From: Variovorax paradoxus
GTDB taxonomy: Bacteria > Pseudomonadota > Gammaproteobacteria > Burkholderiales > Burkholderiaceae_C
Assembly (NCBI RefSeq): GCF_030815855.1
Contig: NZ_JAUSXG010000001.1
Span: forward strand, 2,914,001-2,978,000
Length of the DNA: 64,000 bases
Reading direction: 5' to 3'
Shown: piece after piece, positions 1 to 9,317 of the stretch
Position numbering within the stretch: the stretch's first letter is position 1
Layout: every line of letters starts with the position of its first letter
Notes under the pieces: generated by a model
What the model was told of the DNA's origin: nothing
Database searches by the model: none
What the model saw: the letters and a program-made list of their open reading frames with translations, nothing else
Made by a program: the position numbers and the translations under genes

Positions 1-2
1 CG

Positions 3-86
3 GAAGCAGAGACCATCCGAGCCATGAAGGAAGGCCGTTGGGACCGCGCCTTCATCGACGCGCTCGAGGCACGCTGCCTCAACTGA
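3..86 (+). CDS. C-terminal end of an unidentified protein (truncated by window edge)
   Basis: An open frame enters from the left edge and stops at TGA 84-86. Only 27 codons are visible, including the stretch AMKEGRWDRAFIDAL. This loosely recalls the tail of HD/HD-GYP phosphodiesterases, which often end with a residue run of this type, but the fragment is far too short to assign. The 180 bases between its stop and the next gene show no clear terminator. Confidence 0.5.
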   Translation, partial: EAETIRAMKEGRWDRAFIDALEARCLN

Positions 87-268
87 CCCGCTCGCGCGAG
101 CGCGCGGCAAAAAGGTCCAGCTGGCCGGAGTGGTTGGCCGAAGACATAATTGTGACCTGATGAAAACGCCTCCTCTTGCCCTTGGCCGCCGCACGCCGGC
201 CCGCGAGAGCGGGACGTCGGACCTCATCGCATGAGGCTGTACGGTCGACGAGATCACTGGCGCGCTTC

Positions 269-2252
269 GTGAAACCGGGCAGCAAGGGCGGTCGGCGGAT
301 TGGCCTTTGGATTGCAAAGCTGTGGCTGACCTTGCCGCTGGCCGTTCTGCCTTGTGCCCACGCGAATGAGCCGTCGACGGCGAACGAATTGTCGGAGCGC
401 GGCGGCGCTGTCCACATCACGCATGCCGAATTGCTGTCCGTTGCCGGTACCGGCTACTCCGCGCCTCCGCGGCGTATCGAGGATGCCGGGCTGCCGAGCG
501 ACGGGGTGGAAAGCGGTCAACCTCCCGCATACCGCCGGTCGCGAGCTGGTCCCCACATCGTCGGGCGGTGCACAGACGGTCACCGACTGGTACCGCATCG
601 ACCTGGCCGCGGTGGCGCCATCGGCACAGGAGCGCCTTCTGTACCTCCCGCGCTGGAAGACGCTGGGCCACATCGCGGTGTACGGCGACGGCGTGTTGCT
701 CTATCAATCCCACGGCAGCCCCGTGCACAACGGCTACAACCATCCGCTGCTGCTGCCGCTGAACGCGGCGGCCCACACGCTTTCGCCGGCGTCCGTGCTG
801 ATTCGCGTCGACCGTCTGCGCAGCAGCGGGAGCGGATTTTCAACGGTGTGGGTGGGCGACCAGGCGTCCCTGAGCTGGCGCTACCAAGGCCGCCGATTGC
901 TGCAAGTGCAGTTGCCGTTCATGGGGAGCGCCGCTTTCCTGGCCGTCGGCTTGTTTGCCTTCGCGGTGTGGCTGGGCAAGAGGCGCGAATCGCTCTACCT
1001 GTTGTTCTTTGCCATCTCGGCGACCGCTTCCTTGCGGATGTTTCACTACTACGCGGGCGGCGACTACTTTCCGATCTCGGACGAGTGGCTCGAATGGACG
1101 ACGGTTGCTTCCCTGCTCTGGCTGATCATCCTCATCCACCTGTTCCTGCAGCGCTTGCACCAGCAGCCCTCGCCTTGGCTGACGCGTTCGTCGGTGGCCC
1201 TGGCACTGGTCTGCAATGCCGCGACGCTGCCGCATGCGTCGACGTCGATCGCCAGTCTCTACTTGCTCACGCCCCTGCTCAACCTGGCGGTGCTGCCCAT
1301 CGCGGTGCTGATTTTTGCGGTGAACCTGCGCAAGGCCTTGCGCGCGCAGTTGCCCGAGGGGCGGTTGGTCGCGGGCTGGGCGGCGTTGACCGTCGCATTC
1401 ACCTCCTATGACGGGCTCCTGCAGAACAACCTGGTCAGCCCGGAGAGCGTGTACACATCGCCCTACGCCATCATCGGCCTGTTCTTCATCTTCTCGTACA
1501 TCATGTTCCAGCGCTACACGGGCGCGTTCGCCGAGGTGGGCCGGCTGAACAAGGGCCTCGCAGAGCGCCTGCGAGCGCGCGAAGCCGAGCTGGAGCAAAG
1601 CTATCAGCGGCTGCGCGTGATCGAAAACGAGCAAATGCTCAGTGCCGAGCGCCGGCGCCTGATGCAAGACATGCACGACGGCCTGGGTTCGTCGCTGATC
1701 AGCGCCATCCGTTCGGTGGAGCAAGGCGCGCTGAACGACGCCGAGGTATCTGGCGTGCTCAAAGGCTGCATGGAAGACCTGAAGCTGGCCATCGATTCCA
1801 TGGAAAGCGTCGACGCCGATTTGCTGCTGCTGCTCGCGACCTTGCGCTTTCGGCTGGCGCCGCGCATCGAGAGCGCCGGCCTCGCGCTGCGCTGGGAGGT
1901 GCAGCCCCTGCCTGCGCTGCCCTGGCTGGACCCGAGCAGCGCACTGCACATTCTGCGCATCATGCAGGAATGCGTGGCCAACGTGCTGCGCCACACGCGC
2001 GCCACCGTCATCTGCTTCAGCACCGCCACCGAGGGTCAGGGCGTGTGCGTGGTCATCGAAGACAACGGATCCGGCTTCATCGTGGAAGAGGCCCTGCGCC
2101 GGAGCGGACGGGGGCTGCGCAACCAGCAACGGCGCGCCTCGGCCATTGGCGGCACCGTGAGCTGGAAGTCCAGCAGCGCGGGTACCCGCTTCACGCTGTG
2201 GCTGCCTCTGCAGCCCGGGCTCGGCGGCGAGGTCGCTCACTCCCCAAGGTAG
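269..2252 (+). CDS. 7TM-type sensor histidine kinase, NarL/DesK class, with an apparent frameshift
   Basis: A membrane sensor kinase. The coding signal is split between two frames. From about 269 (GTG) to 505 one frame carries a signal peptide (WIAKLWLTLPLAVLPCAHA) and the start of the extracellular domain. From about 506 to the stop at 2252 a second frame carries the rest: the WYRIDL extracellular motif, about seven hydrophobic helices, a coiled coil, a HisKA_3 box (QDMHDGLGSSL, around base 1670) and an HATPase domain (EDNGSGF, then GRGLRNQQRRA). The join falls in the four-G run at 503-506; three G would give one continuous protein. It is either a disrupted gene or a sequencing error. The second frame is open back to 354, but there it is arginine- and serine-rich and lacks a signal peptide. 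No partner regulator is adjacent. The gene converges on the Crp gene with a 16-base overlap. Confidence 0.75.
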
Positions 2253-2920
2253 CTGCGCAAGCCCTCGAGGTCGATCACCTCGACGCCGCCATGCTCCACC
2301 CGCAGCAGGCCGGCGCGCTCGAGTTCATGCAGTGCCCTGTTGGCGCGCTGGCGAGAGACCGCGGACAACAGCCCGACCTCGTCCTGGCTCAGCCGCACGA
2401 AGCTGCTCGCCTGCGGATAGAGGATCGGATCGAACAGGCTGGCCAGGCAACGCGCGACGCGCGCATCGGGACCGAGCAAGCGGTCGAACTCCATGAGCCC
2501 GATGAACAGGCTCAGCCGTGCGTTGATGTGCAACAGAAGGAACCGATTGAACTCGAGGTTGGTCGACAGCAGGCGTTCGAAGGTATGGCGCGGCACGCAG
2601 GCCATGCGCGTCGGGCGCATGGCCACGCCGTCGTAGCGCCACAGGCCGGGCTTCAGCAGCGAGCCTTCGCCGGCCCAGCCGCCGGTGGTCACGCCGGTGA
2701 ACGTGGAGATGCGGCCATCGGCCAGCGAGACCGACATCTTCACGAGCCCCTCGATGACGCCGAGCCACAGATCGGCCGGCTCGCCGCGGCGCATCACGAA
2801 ACCCGCGGCAGGCACCTCGCGCTCGTAGGACTCGCGCACCACGCGGTCGAGCTCTTCGGCCGTCAGGGTCTGCGCCCACAAGCTCTCGCGGAGCATGGTC
2901 TCCATGGCCATCGACGGCAT
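2237..2920 (-). CDS. Crp/Fnr-family transcriptional regulator
   Basis: A 227-residue one-component regulator. Residues about 30-130 form a cyclic-nucleotide-binding-type beta-roll (GFVMRRGEPADLWLGVIEGLV), followed by a dimerisation helix and a C-terminal winged helix-turn-helix (LSQDEVGLLSAVSRQRANRAL). No cysteine cluster of the Fnr type is seen, so it should not be an oxygen sensor of that kind. The ATG at 2920 has GAGGA about eight bases upstream. It is divergent from the molybdenum hydroxylase genes at 3080 across 159 bases, so it may control them; this is inference from position only. Its effector is unknown. Confidence 0.85.
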   Translation of the reverse strand: MPSMAMETMLRESLWAQTLTAEELDRVVRESYEREVPAAGFVMRRGEPADLWLGVIEGLVKMSVSLADGRISTFTGVTTGGWAGEGSLLKPGLWRYDGVAMRPTRMACVPRHTFERLLSTNLEFNRFLLLHINARLSLFIGLMEFDRLLGPDARVARCLASLFDPILYPQASSFVRLSQDEVGLLSAVSRQRANRALHELERAGLLRVEHGGVEVIDLEGLRSYLGE

Positions 2921-3079
2921 ACGTGTTTTCCTCGGCTCGCTGACTCGCTACTGCACCTGCGCCGACCCGCGTGAAGGCTGGCGAACACGCGTAAGGAATG
3001 TCTCTGAAAAGACATTTTTGGCGCGGCGATCATGCCATATTGACTCCTGTTCGCCACACCATAAGACAGGAGACAAAGG

Positions 3080-5269
3080 ATGGAACATCCGGAATCCGGC
3101 GCGCGTCCCACGCATGCGCCCTCTCACGACGAACCGCCCGGCATGCGCCGGCGCAACCTGCTGGGATACGCGGCCTCCGCGCCGTTGCTATCAGCCGCCG
3201 CGGGCCTCGGCGGCATGGCGGCTCCCTCCTCGGCCCAGGCCGCGATATTGCCGATGACGCCGCCCGACACGACCGACCTGATCGACATCGGTGATGCGGT
3301 GACGGTGACGGCGCTGCCGACCATGCCGCTGGTCAAGGTGAGCAACATCGGCAACGGCCGCGTCCGGCTGGAGCTTCCGCGCCTGGAGTCAGGCCAGGGC
3401 ATCGCCACCGCCGCAGCGATGATGCTGGCCGACAAGCTGCGTCTGCCGCTGAGTGCAATCGAGGTCGGCTCCGCCGATGCCAGCCCCGAACTCGCCTGGA
3501 ACCAGCTCACCGGCGGCTCCTCGAGCGTGCGTTCGCTGCATGCGGGCATGCCGCTGCTCGGCGGCCTGGGCGGGCTGCTCTCGGGCTCCGCGAACGCGGT
3601 GGTCGGCCAGCGCACGACGCGGCTCGACGCGCTGGACATCGTGACCGGCCGCAAGAAGTTCACGCTCGACCTGGCGGTGCCCGACGCGAAGCCCGTCATG
3701 GTGTGCCGGCCGCCGACCATCAACGGCAAGTTCGTGCGCATCAACAACATGAACACGGTGATGGGGATGCCGGGCGTGCTCGGCATCACGCCGATTCCCG
3801 CCACGAGCGGCATCGTGCCCACGCCACCCGGCGTGGCGGTCATGGCCGAAACCTTCGGGCAGGCCTGGGCCGCGGTGAATGCGCTCGACGTCACCTGGAG
3901 CGCGGGCGCGGTCGCGGGCGAATCGAACGCCAGCATCCAGCAGAAGCTGAAGTCCGCGCTGCTGCCTTTCCTGCTGCCGCCGCTGGGCGCGCTCACGGTC
4001 GAGGGAGAGTTCGAGTTCGCGGCGGTCTCGCACTGCCCGATGGAAACCGAATGCGCCATTGCCGATGTGCGCGCCGACCGGGCCGAAATCTGGTCCGGCC
4101 TGCAGAGTCCGATCGTCACGCAGCAGGCCGTGGCCGCCGAGCTGGGCTTGCCGCTGGACAAGGTCAAGGTGCATGCCGTGCCCTCGGGCGGCTCCTTCGG
4201 GCGCCGCCTGTTCTGGGACGCGACGCTGCAAGCGGTGCAGGTTTCGAAGGCGCTGGGCCGGCCCTGCCGCCTGATGTACCACCGCACCGACGACATGCGC
4301 CATGGCCGGGTGCGCCCGCCCATGTTCCACCGCGCGCGCGCCACGATGCTGCTGGGCCAGGTCATCGCCTTCGAGCAGCGCATCGCCGGAGTGCGGCTCG
4401 ATACGCGCCACGGCTTCGGCGAGATGCTGGGCGCCGCGGCCATCGCACTGCCCAACGGCTTTCCGCAGACGGTGGGCAACTTCGGCATCGAGCAGGTCAT
4501 GCTCAAGACCATGGTCACGTCGCCGTACAACTTCGGTGTCACCACCAAGCTGCTGACGCCGGTGGCGATGGACATCAACACCTGTTCCTACCGCTCGGTG
4601 CATATCCAGCCCTCTCGCTTGGTGGAGGAGATCCTGGTCGACGAAATGGCCAGGGCGCTGGGCAGGGACCCGGTCGCCTTCCGTCTCGAGTACCTGCGCC
4701 TGCCGCGCGCACGCGCCGTGCTGAAGGCCGTGGCCGAGGCGGCGCAATGGGGCAAGGCCATGCCGGCGGGCTTCGCGCAGGGCGTGGGCGTGCATCAGGA
4801 GTCGAAGTCCTTCACGGCCTGCATCGTCGAGATCGACGCGCGGGTCCCGACCGACGCCAAGGTGACGCGCGCCACCATTGCGATCGACGTCGGCACGCCC
4901 ATCAATCCTTCCGGCATCGAAGCGCAGATGCAGGGCGCCCTGTGCGAGTCGATCTCGATCGTGCTGACGGCGGGGCTGCACATCCAGAACGGCCTGCCGC
5001 TGGAAGGCAGCTACTCGCAGTACCACTTCGCGCGCATGAAGAACTACCCGAAAGACGTGAAGGTCATCATCATGCCGGCCAACGGCGCCGAGGCGATCGG
5101 CGGCCTGGGCGAGGTGGGCCTGTCGGCCAGCTCGGGCGCGATTGCCAACGCCTACGCGCGTGCCGCCGGCCGAAAGCCGCGAAGTTTTCCGCTGAACTTC
5201 CCGGTCGATTTCACCCCCATCCCCCCGGGCAAGCTGCCCACGCCGGTCGTCGTGCCGGTACCCACCTGA
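3080..5269 (+). CDS. Molybdopterin-binding large subunit, IorB-like aldehyde/N-heterocycle oxidoreductase
   Basis: Catalytic subunit (729 residues) of a xanthine oxidase-family molybdenum hydroxylase of the isoquinoline 1-oxidoreductase (IorB) type. A twin-arginine signal is visible near the N terminus (MRRRNLLGYAASAPLLS), so the enzyme should be exported folded with its cofactor. The family glutate near the C terminus is present in GGLGEVGLSASSG (about residue 678). GGSFGRRLFWD is a typical molybdopterin-contact segment. RBS CAGGAG precedes the ATG at 3080. The Fe-S subunit follows after 11 bases. No c-type cytochrome or XdhC-like maturation gene is next to it. The substrate cannot be read from sequence; aldehydes and N-heterocycles are typical for the family. 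Confidence 0.87.
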   Translation: MEHPESGARPTHAPSHDEPPGMRRRNLLGYAASAPLLSAAAGLGGMAAPSSAQAAILPMTPPDTTDLIDIGDAVTVTALPTMPLVKVSNIGNGRVRLELPRLESGQGIATAAAMMLADKLRLPLSAIEVGSADASPELAWNQLTGGSSSVRSLHAGMPLLGGLGGLLSGSANAVVGQRTTRLDALDIVTGRKKFTLDLAVPDAKPVMVCRPPTINGKFVRINNMNTVMGMPGVLGITPIPATSGIVPTPPGVAVMAETFGQAWAAVNALDVTWSAGAVAGESNASIQQKLKSALLPFLLPPLGALTVEGEFEFAAVSHCPMETECAIADVRADRAEIWSGLQSPIVTQQAVAAELGLPLDKVKVHAVPSGGSFGRRLFWDATLQAVQVSKALGRPCRLMYHRTDDMRHGRVRPPMFHRARATMLLGQVIAFEQRIAGVRLDTRHGFGEMLGAAAIALPNGFPQTVGNFGIEQVMLKTMVTSPYNFGVTTKLLTPVAMDINTCSYRSVHIQPSRLVEEILVDEMARALGRDPVAFRLEYLRLPRARAVLKAVAEAAQWGKAMPAGFAQGVGVHQESKSFTACIVEIDARVPTDAKVTRATIAIDVGTPINPSGIEAQMQGALCESISIVLTAGLHIQNGLPLEGSYSQYHFARMKNYPKDVKVIIMPANGAEAIGGLGEVGLSASSGAIANAYARAAGRKPRSFPLNFPVDFTPIPPGKLPTPVVVPVPT

Positions 5270-5280
5270 GGAGGCCCGTC

Positions 5281-5739
5281 ATGCCCGTGCAATCTTTCAA
5301 GGTGAACGGCGGCAACGTCGATGTCGAGGCGCCCGACGACATGGCACTGCTCTGGGTGCTGCGCGACAAGCTCGGCATTACCGGTCCCAAGTACGGCTGC
5401 GGCATCAACGTGTGCAAGGCCTGCACCTGCCACGTGGACGGCAAGGCGGTCACCGCCTGCTCGACGCGGGTGGCCGACGTGCGCGGCCGGCAAGTGACGA
5501 CCATCGAGGGCCTGGCCAACGGCAACACGCTGCACCCGGTGCAGCAGGCCTGGATGAACCTCGACGTGCCGCAATGCGGCTTCTGCCAGCCGGGCCAGAT
5601 CATGGCGGCGGTCGACCTGCTGCGGCGCACCCGCAACCCCACCGATGCCGATATCGATGCCATCGAGAACGTGTGCCGCTGCGGCACCTATGGCCGCATC
5701 CGCGAGGCCATCAAGGCGGCCGCGGCGCTGATGGGATAG
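5281..5739 (+). CDS. (2Fe-2S)-binding small subunit, IorA-like
   Basis: A 152-residue electron-transfer subunit partnering the large subunit just upstream. The N-terminal plant-type ferredoxin cluster is seen in YGCGINVCKACTCHVDG plus a later cysteine (VTAC). The second, helical [2Fe-2S] domain shows CGFCQPGQIM and CRCGTYGRI. Both are standard for this family, and the length is typical. There is no signal peptide, so it should travel across the membrane with the twin-arginine large subunit. A stem-loop with a T-run lies 59 bases after the stop, so these two genes probably form a complete two-gene operon. Confidence 0.92.
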   Translation: MPVQSFKVNGGNVDVEAPDDMALLWVLRDKLGITGPKYGCGINVCKACTCHVDGKAVTACSTRVADVRGRQVTTIEGLANGNTLHPVQQAWMNLDVPQCGFCQPGQIMAAVDLLRRTRNPTDADIDAIENVCRCGTYGRIREAIKAAAALMG

Positions 5740-5797
5740 CCACCGGCACGCCTTGGCGGTTCAAGCCGTTCCTGGACGCCCATGGCGTCCAGAGCAG

Positions 5798-5827
5798 AAC
5801 CCTGCGCAAGGGTTTGCCCTATTTTTT
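5798..5827 (+). terminator. Rho-independent terminator after the iorAB-like pair
   Basis: AACCCT (5798-5803) pairs with AGGGTT (5809-5814) around a five-base loop. A T-run at 5822-5827 follows a few bases later. A second small hairpin, GGACGCC/GGCGTCC, sits just upstream at 5774-5790. Confidence 0.65.
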
Positions 5828-5904
5828 AGTTATCTAACAAAACTATATTGATTACCTGAAATAACTTTATGACGCGCCGGCCCGCCCCGGTAAAGGAGAC
5901 AAAT

Positions 5905-7668
5905 ATGGATCACACCGTGTTCTCTTCGTGCCGCCCGACATGGGCAGCTCTCGCCACGGCATCCCTGCTCGCGGCCTGCGGCGGGGGAGGTGGAGGTGGA
6001 GGCGGAGGTTTCGCCTTCGTTCCTGCCACGCCGGGCGCTGGCGGCTCCCCGGTGTCGGAAGCGCGCCCGGGCACGCTGCAGTCGTGCACCGATCTCGCAA
6101 GCAAGGCGGCGTTTGGCGGCACGGTCTATACCAGCGCGAGTACCGTGGCCGCAGGCACGCTCGTGGTCGCCGGTGCGAGCACGCCTGCCCCGGAGCACTG
6201 TCTCGTCCAGGGGCAGATGAACCAGCGCACCAGCAGCGTCGACGGCAAGACCTATGCGATCGGCTTCGAGATGCGCCTGCCGGTCAACTGGAACGGCCGG
6301 TTTTTCTATCAGGCCAACGGCGGGCTGGACGGCAACGTGGGCCGCGCGACAGGCGGCATCGGCGGCGGCGCGCCCACGACCACCGCGCTGCACATGGGGT
6401 TCGCGGTCATCAGCTCCGACGCGGGGCATTCGGGCTCGCAGAACCCGACCTTCGGCATCGATCCGCAGGCGCGCCTGGACTACGGCTACAACGCCGTTGC
6501 GCAGCTCACGCCCATGGCCAAGAACCTCATTGCCAAGGCCTACGGCCGCGCGCCCGACCGCTCCTATTTCGGAGGCTGCTCGAACGGCGGCCGCCACGCG
6601 ATGGTGGCCGCTGCGCGGTTCGCCAATCAATACGACGGCATCCTGGCCGGCAATCCCGGCTTCAACCTGCCGAAGGCCGCGGTGGCCCAGCTCTACGGCG
6701 TGCAGCAATACGCCCGGGTGACCACCGCCAACACCGCGGCCGGCAAGCCGGATCTGCAGACCGCCTTCACGCCGGCGGAAATGACCACGGTCGCCAACGC
6801 GGTGCTCGCGCGTTGCGACGCCCTGGATGGCGCGGTGGACGGCATCGTCGCCGATGTCCAGAGGTGCAAGCAGGCCTTCGACCTCGCAGCCGACGTGACC
6901 ACATGCACCGGCGCGCGCAACGGCAGCTGCCTCACGGCCACGCAGAAGAGCGTGCTCGGCAACATCTTCTCGGGTGCGCGAAACACGGCGGGAACCGCGC
7001 TCTACAGCAGCTTTCCTTTTGATGCCGGCATCAGGGGTGCCGATTGGCGGCAGTGGGAATTCTCCAACTCGCAGAACCTGGACACCGCCGCGGTCGGATT
7101 CGTCTTCAGCAGCCCGCCGCTCGCGACCAGCCGCCCGCCGGGTATCGACTTCGCGCTCGGGTTCAGCATGGACGCCGATGCGCCGGGCATCTTCGCGAGC
7201 ACCGCGCTCTACACGGAGTCGTCGATGTCGTTCATGACGCCGCCGAACCCCGGCAACCTGCCGGTGCTTCGCGATCGCGGCAGCAAGCTCATCGTCTATC
7301 ACGGCACCAGCGATGCGGTGTTCTCGTCGGACGACACCACCCGCTGGTACGAGCAGCTGCGCGCGGCCAACGGCGGCGATGCATCCGGCTTTGCGCGCTT
7401 CTTCCCCGTGCCCGGCATGAACCATTGCGGAGGTGGGCCGGCCACCGACCAGTTCGACATGCTGACGCCGCTCGTCGCATGGGTAGAACAGGGCAAGGCT
7501 CCCGCGGCGGTTGTTGCCACGGCGCGCGGGGCGGGCGCCAACGTGGTCAATGCCGAGCTGCCCGCCGACTGGTCGCCCGCCCGCACGCGGCCGTTGTGCC
7601 CGTATCCGAAGACAGCGGCTTACATCGGCGGCAGCATCGAAGTGGCGTCCAGCTTTGCGTGCCGGTAA
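5905..7668 (+). CDS. Tannase/feruloyl esterase-family lipoprotein
   Basis: A 587-residue secreted esterase of the tannase/feruloyl esterase family, which cleaves aromatic-acid esters from plant phenolics. The N terminus is a lipoprotein signal ending at LLAAC, followed by a run of about ten glycines as a linker. The nucleophile serine lies in GGCSNGGRHAM, and the catalytic histidine fits GMNHCGGGPATDQFD near the C terminus. Cysteines flank the catalytic site, as is usual in the family. The ATG at 5905 has a strong RBS (AAAGGAGAC). It stands alone between an upstream terminator and a 244-base gap. The exact substrate is not predictable. Confidence 0.88.
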   Translation: MDHTVFSSCRPTWAALATASLLAACGGGGGGGGGGFAFVPATPGAGGSPVSEARPGTLQSCTDLASKAAFGGTVYTSASTVAAGTLVVAGASTPAPEHCLVQGQMNQRTSSVDGKTYAIGFEMRLPVNWNGRFFYQANGGLDGNVGRATGGIGGGAPTTTALHMGFAVISSDAGHSGSQNPTFGIDPQARLDYGYNAVAQLTPMAKNLIAKAYGRAPDRSYFGGCSNGGRHAMVAAARFANQYDGILAGNPGFNLPKAAVAQLYGVQQYARVTTANTAAGKPDLQTAFTPAEMTTVANAVLARCDALDGAVDGIVADVQRCKQAFDLAADVTTCTGARNGSCLTATQKSVLGNIFSGARNTAGTALYSSFPFDAGIRGADWRQWEFSNSQNLDTAAVGFVFSSPPLATSRPPGIDFALGFSMDADAPGIFASTALYTESSMSFMTPPNPGNLPVLRDRGSKLIVYHGTSDAVFSSDDTTRWYEQLRAANGGDASGFARFFPVPGMNHCGGGPATDQFDMLTPLVAWVEQGKAPAAVVATARGAGANVVNAELPADWSPARTRPLCPYPKTAAYIGGSIEVASSFACR

Positions 7669-7912
7669 AGCGTCGCGGTACACGGCGGGTTGAGCCCCCC
7701 GCCCGGGAAATTCGCGCTTTGACGGCAGATTCCGGGTGGCGATTTGCACCTGGGCGGCGGTCCCCGAGCCCCGCAAATGCCTTGTTTGTTGCAATAAGAT
7801 GCAATTTACAGCCAAAATGTAAACCTGAGTACTAAATAACTAACATAAATGTAGACTTTTGCTTACACTCCGCGGGCCCCTCCCTTGAAGTTAGTAACAA
7901 AGCCTACATTTC
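7669..7912 (+). promoter_or_regulatory. AT-rich leader of the fibre-like cluster with a repeated AAATGTA motif
   Basis: This 244-base gap is markedly AT-richer than its surroundings from about 7780. AAATGTAAAC (7815-7824) and AAATGTAGAC (7847-7856) are direct near-copies. The same word occurs inverted, as CCTACATTT, at 7903-7911, just before the start codon of the first subunit gene. This looks like a regulator-binding array or stacked promoter region; the binding protein is not known. Confidence 0.4.
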
Positions 7913-8557
7913 ATGAAAAAACTCCTTCTGATCACGGCCATCGCTTCGGCCCTGGCCCCCCTCGCTGCGCAAGCGGAATCGACCTTTGTCACCAGCGCGG
8001 GCGCCCAGAGCGCCAGCGCGAGACTCGACTTCAAGGTCGTCGTGCCGAAAGTGCTTTTCCTGCAAGTCGGTACCGGCACCAACCTCGCGAACAACGCCAC
8101 GGTGAATAAAGTCTCGTTCGACGTGCCGGCCGGCGCGATCGGCAACGGCACCGCAGTGGCAGGCACCGGTGGCGACCTCGCCGGCGGCGGCGTCACGGTT
8201 CGCGTGCTTGGCAACAGCGGCACCGTCAGCCTGACCAACGCGACCACGGGTCAACTCACCAGCGGTGTCGCTGGCGACCCCACCGTGCCATGGACCGATA
8301 TCGTCGTGACCCCCGGTGCGCTCGCGACGACGACCACCGGCTATACCAACGCGGCCATCGCCCACCCGCCCTTCAACAACGCCGCCGCCGGTGGTGCTTC
8401 GGCAACGGCCACCACGCTGACCGCCTCGGCCGGCCTCGTGCGCCGTGAAGGCAGCTGGACCTTCGCATACGCCAATACGGCCACCCTGCCCGCCGGTACC
8501 TACGGCGACACGACCGGAAACAACGGCCGCGTGACCTACACCGCGACCGCCCCCTGA
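7913..8557 (+). CDS. Putative secreted fibre subunit, glycine/threonine-rich
   Basis: A 214-residue exported protein. A signal peptide (MKKLLLITAIASALAPLAAQA) is followed by a low-complexity beta-type sequence rich in A, T, G and V, with no cysteines in the mature part. Residues about 36-55 carry LDFKVVVPKVLFLQVGTG, a motif shared in part with the genes at 8649 and 12890. The C terminus (GRVTYTATAP) matches the end of the next protein (TATYTLTAP), which suggests a conserved terminal strand as in pilin-type subunits. It is probably the major subunit because it comes first and has its own leader. I do not recognise a named family. Confidence 0.65.
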   Translation: MKKLLLITAIASALAPLAAQAESTFVTSAGAQSASARLDFKVVVPKVLFLQVGTGTNLANNATVNKVSFDVPAGAIGNGTAVAGTGGDLAGGGVTVRVLGNSGTVSLTNATTGQLTSGVAGDPTVPWTDIVVTPGALATTTTGYTNAAIAHPPFNNAAAGGASATATTLTASAGLVRREGSWTFAYANTATLPAGTYGDTTGNNGRVTYTATAP

Positions 8558-8648
8558 TCGCGTTCACGACGTCCGGGAACACGCGGCTTTCGAAACACGG
8601 TGAGCGAAGGCCGGCCTGTTCTGCCCTCGCCGTCTAGAAAAAAGCCGC

Positions 8649-9317
8649 ATGGAGCTCGCGTTGCCCCCACAGTCCCGACTTCGGCGCGCCGCATTGGCGC
8701 TCGCTGTGCTGGGCGGCGGCGGCGTCTGGCTGCCGGCGGCGCACGGCTTCACGGCGGCCATCGACGCCGGCAACCGCGCGCTTTTCCTTCAAGTGGGCGC
8801 CGGCACGATGACGGGCGGGAACTTCAACAACCGCGGCACACCCGGCAACAACACGACCGTCAATCTCGTGTCGGTCACTGTGACGGCCGCCCAGCTGGGC
8901 TCGGGCACGGCCCTGCCCATGGCGACCGACAGCACCGTGACGATCAGTCCATGGGATGGCTTCGCGTTCTGTACGTCGCCTGCGACCACGGGACAGGTGT
9001 ATGTAGGCGGCTTCTATCGCGTGCCGGGCACGAGCACCGCCGGCGCGGCGTCGCTGACGGTCACCACGCAAGCCAATCTGACGAACACCGCCGGCGAGAC
9101 GATTCCGTTCAGCACGATTGCGTGGACCTCTTCGGGCAACAGCGACAACACGCCGACCATTCCGAGCGGCACCTTCGCGGGCGGCGCCCAGAGCCTGTTG
9201 TCGATCACCCGCAACACCTGGTTCGAGAGCTGCCTCGCCTTCCGCTATCTCAACACCCAGCTGGTTCCCGCCGGCACTTTCAGCGGGACAGCGACCTACA
9301 CGCTCACCGCGCCATGA
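8649..9317 (+). CDS. Putative second fibre subunit
   Basis: A 222-residue exported protein related in layout to its upstream neighbour: signal peptide to about residue 33, the motif ALFLQVGAG at about 44-52, T/G/A-rich beta sequence, and the terminal TATYTLTAP. Unlike the first subunit it has two cysteines (FAFCTSPA and ESCLAF) that could form a disulphide. Its stop overlaps the start of the next gene (ATGA at 9314-9317), so translation is coupled to the accessory genes. It could be a minor or tip subunit. Function is inferred from the neighbouring chaperone gene. Confidence 0.65.
   Translation: MELALPPQSRLRRAALALAVLGGGGVWLPAAHGFTAAIDAGNRALFLQVGAGTMTGGNFNNRGTPGNNTTVNLVSVTVTAAQLGSGTALPMATDSTVTISPWDGFAFCTSPATTGQVYVGGFYRVPGTSTAGAASLTVTTQANLTNTAGETIPFSTIAWTSSGNSDNTPTIPSGTFAGGAQSLLSITRNTWFESCLAFRYLNTQLVPAGTFSGTATYTLTAP

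Noticed and set aside
354..510. Start of the sensor kinase at ATG 354 in the second frame
   Set aside because: The first 50 residues in that frame are arginine- and cysteine-rich without a signal peptide, while the other frame has one and continues into the domain if one G is removed.
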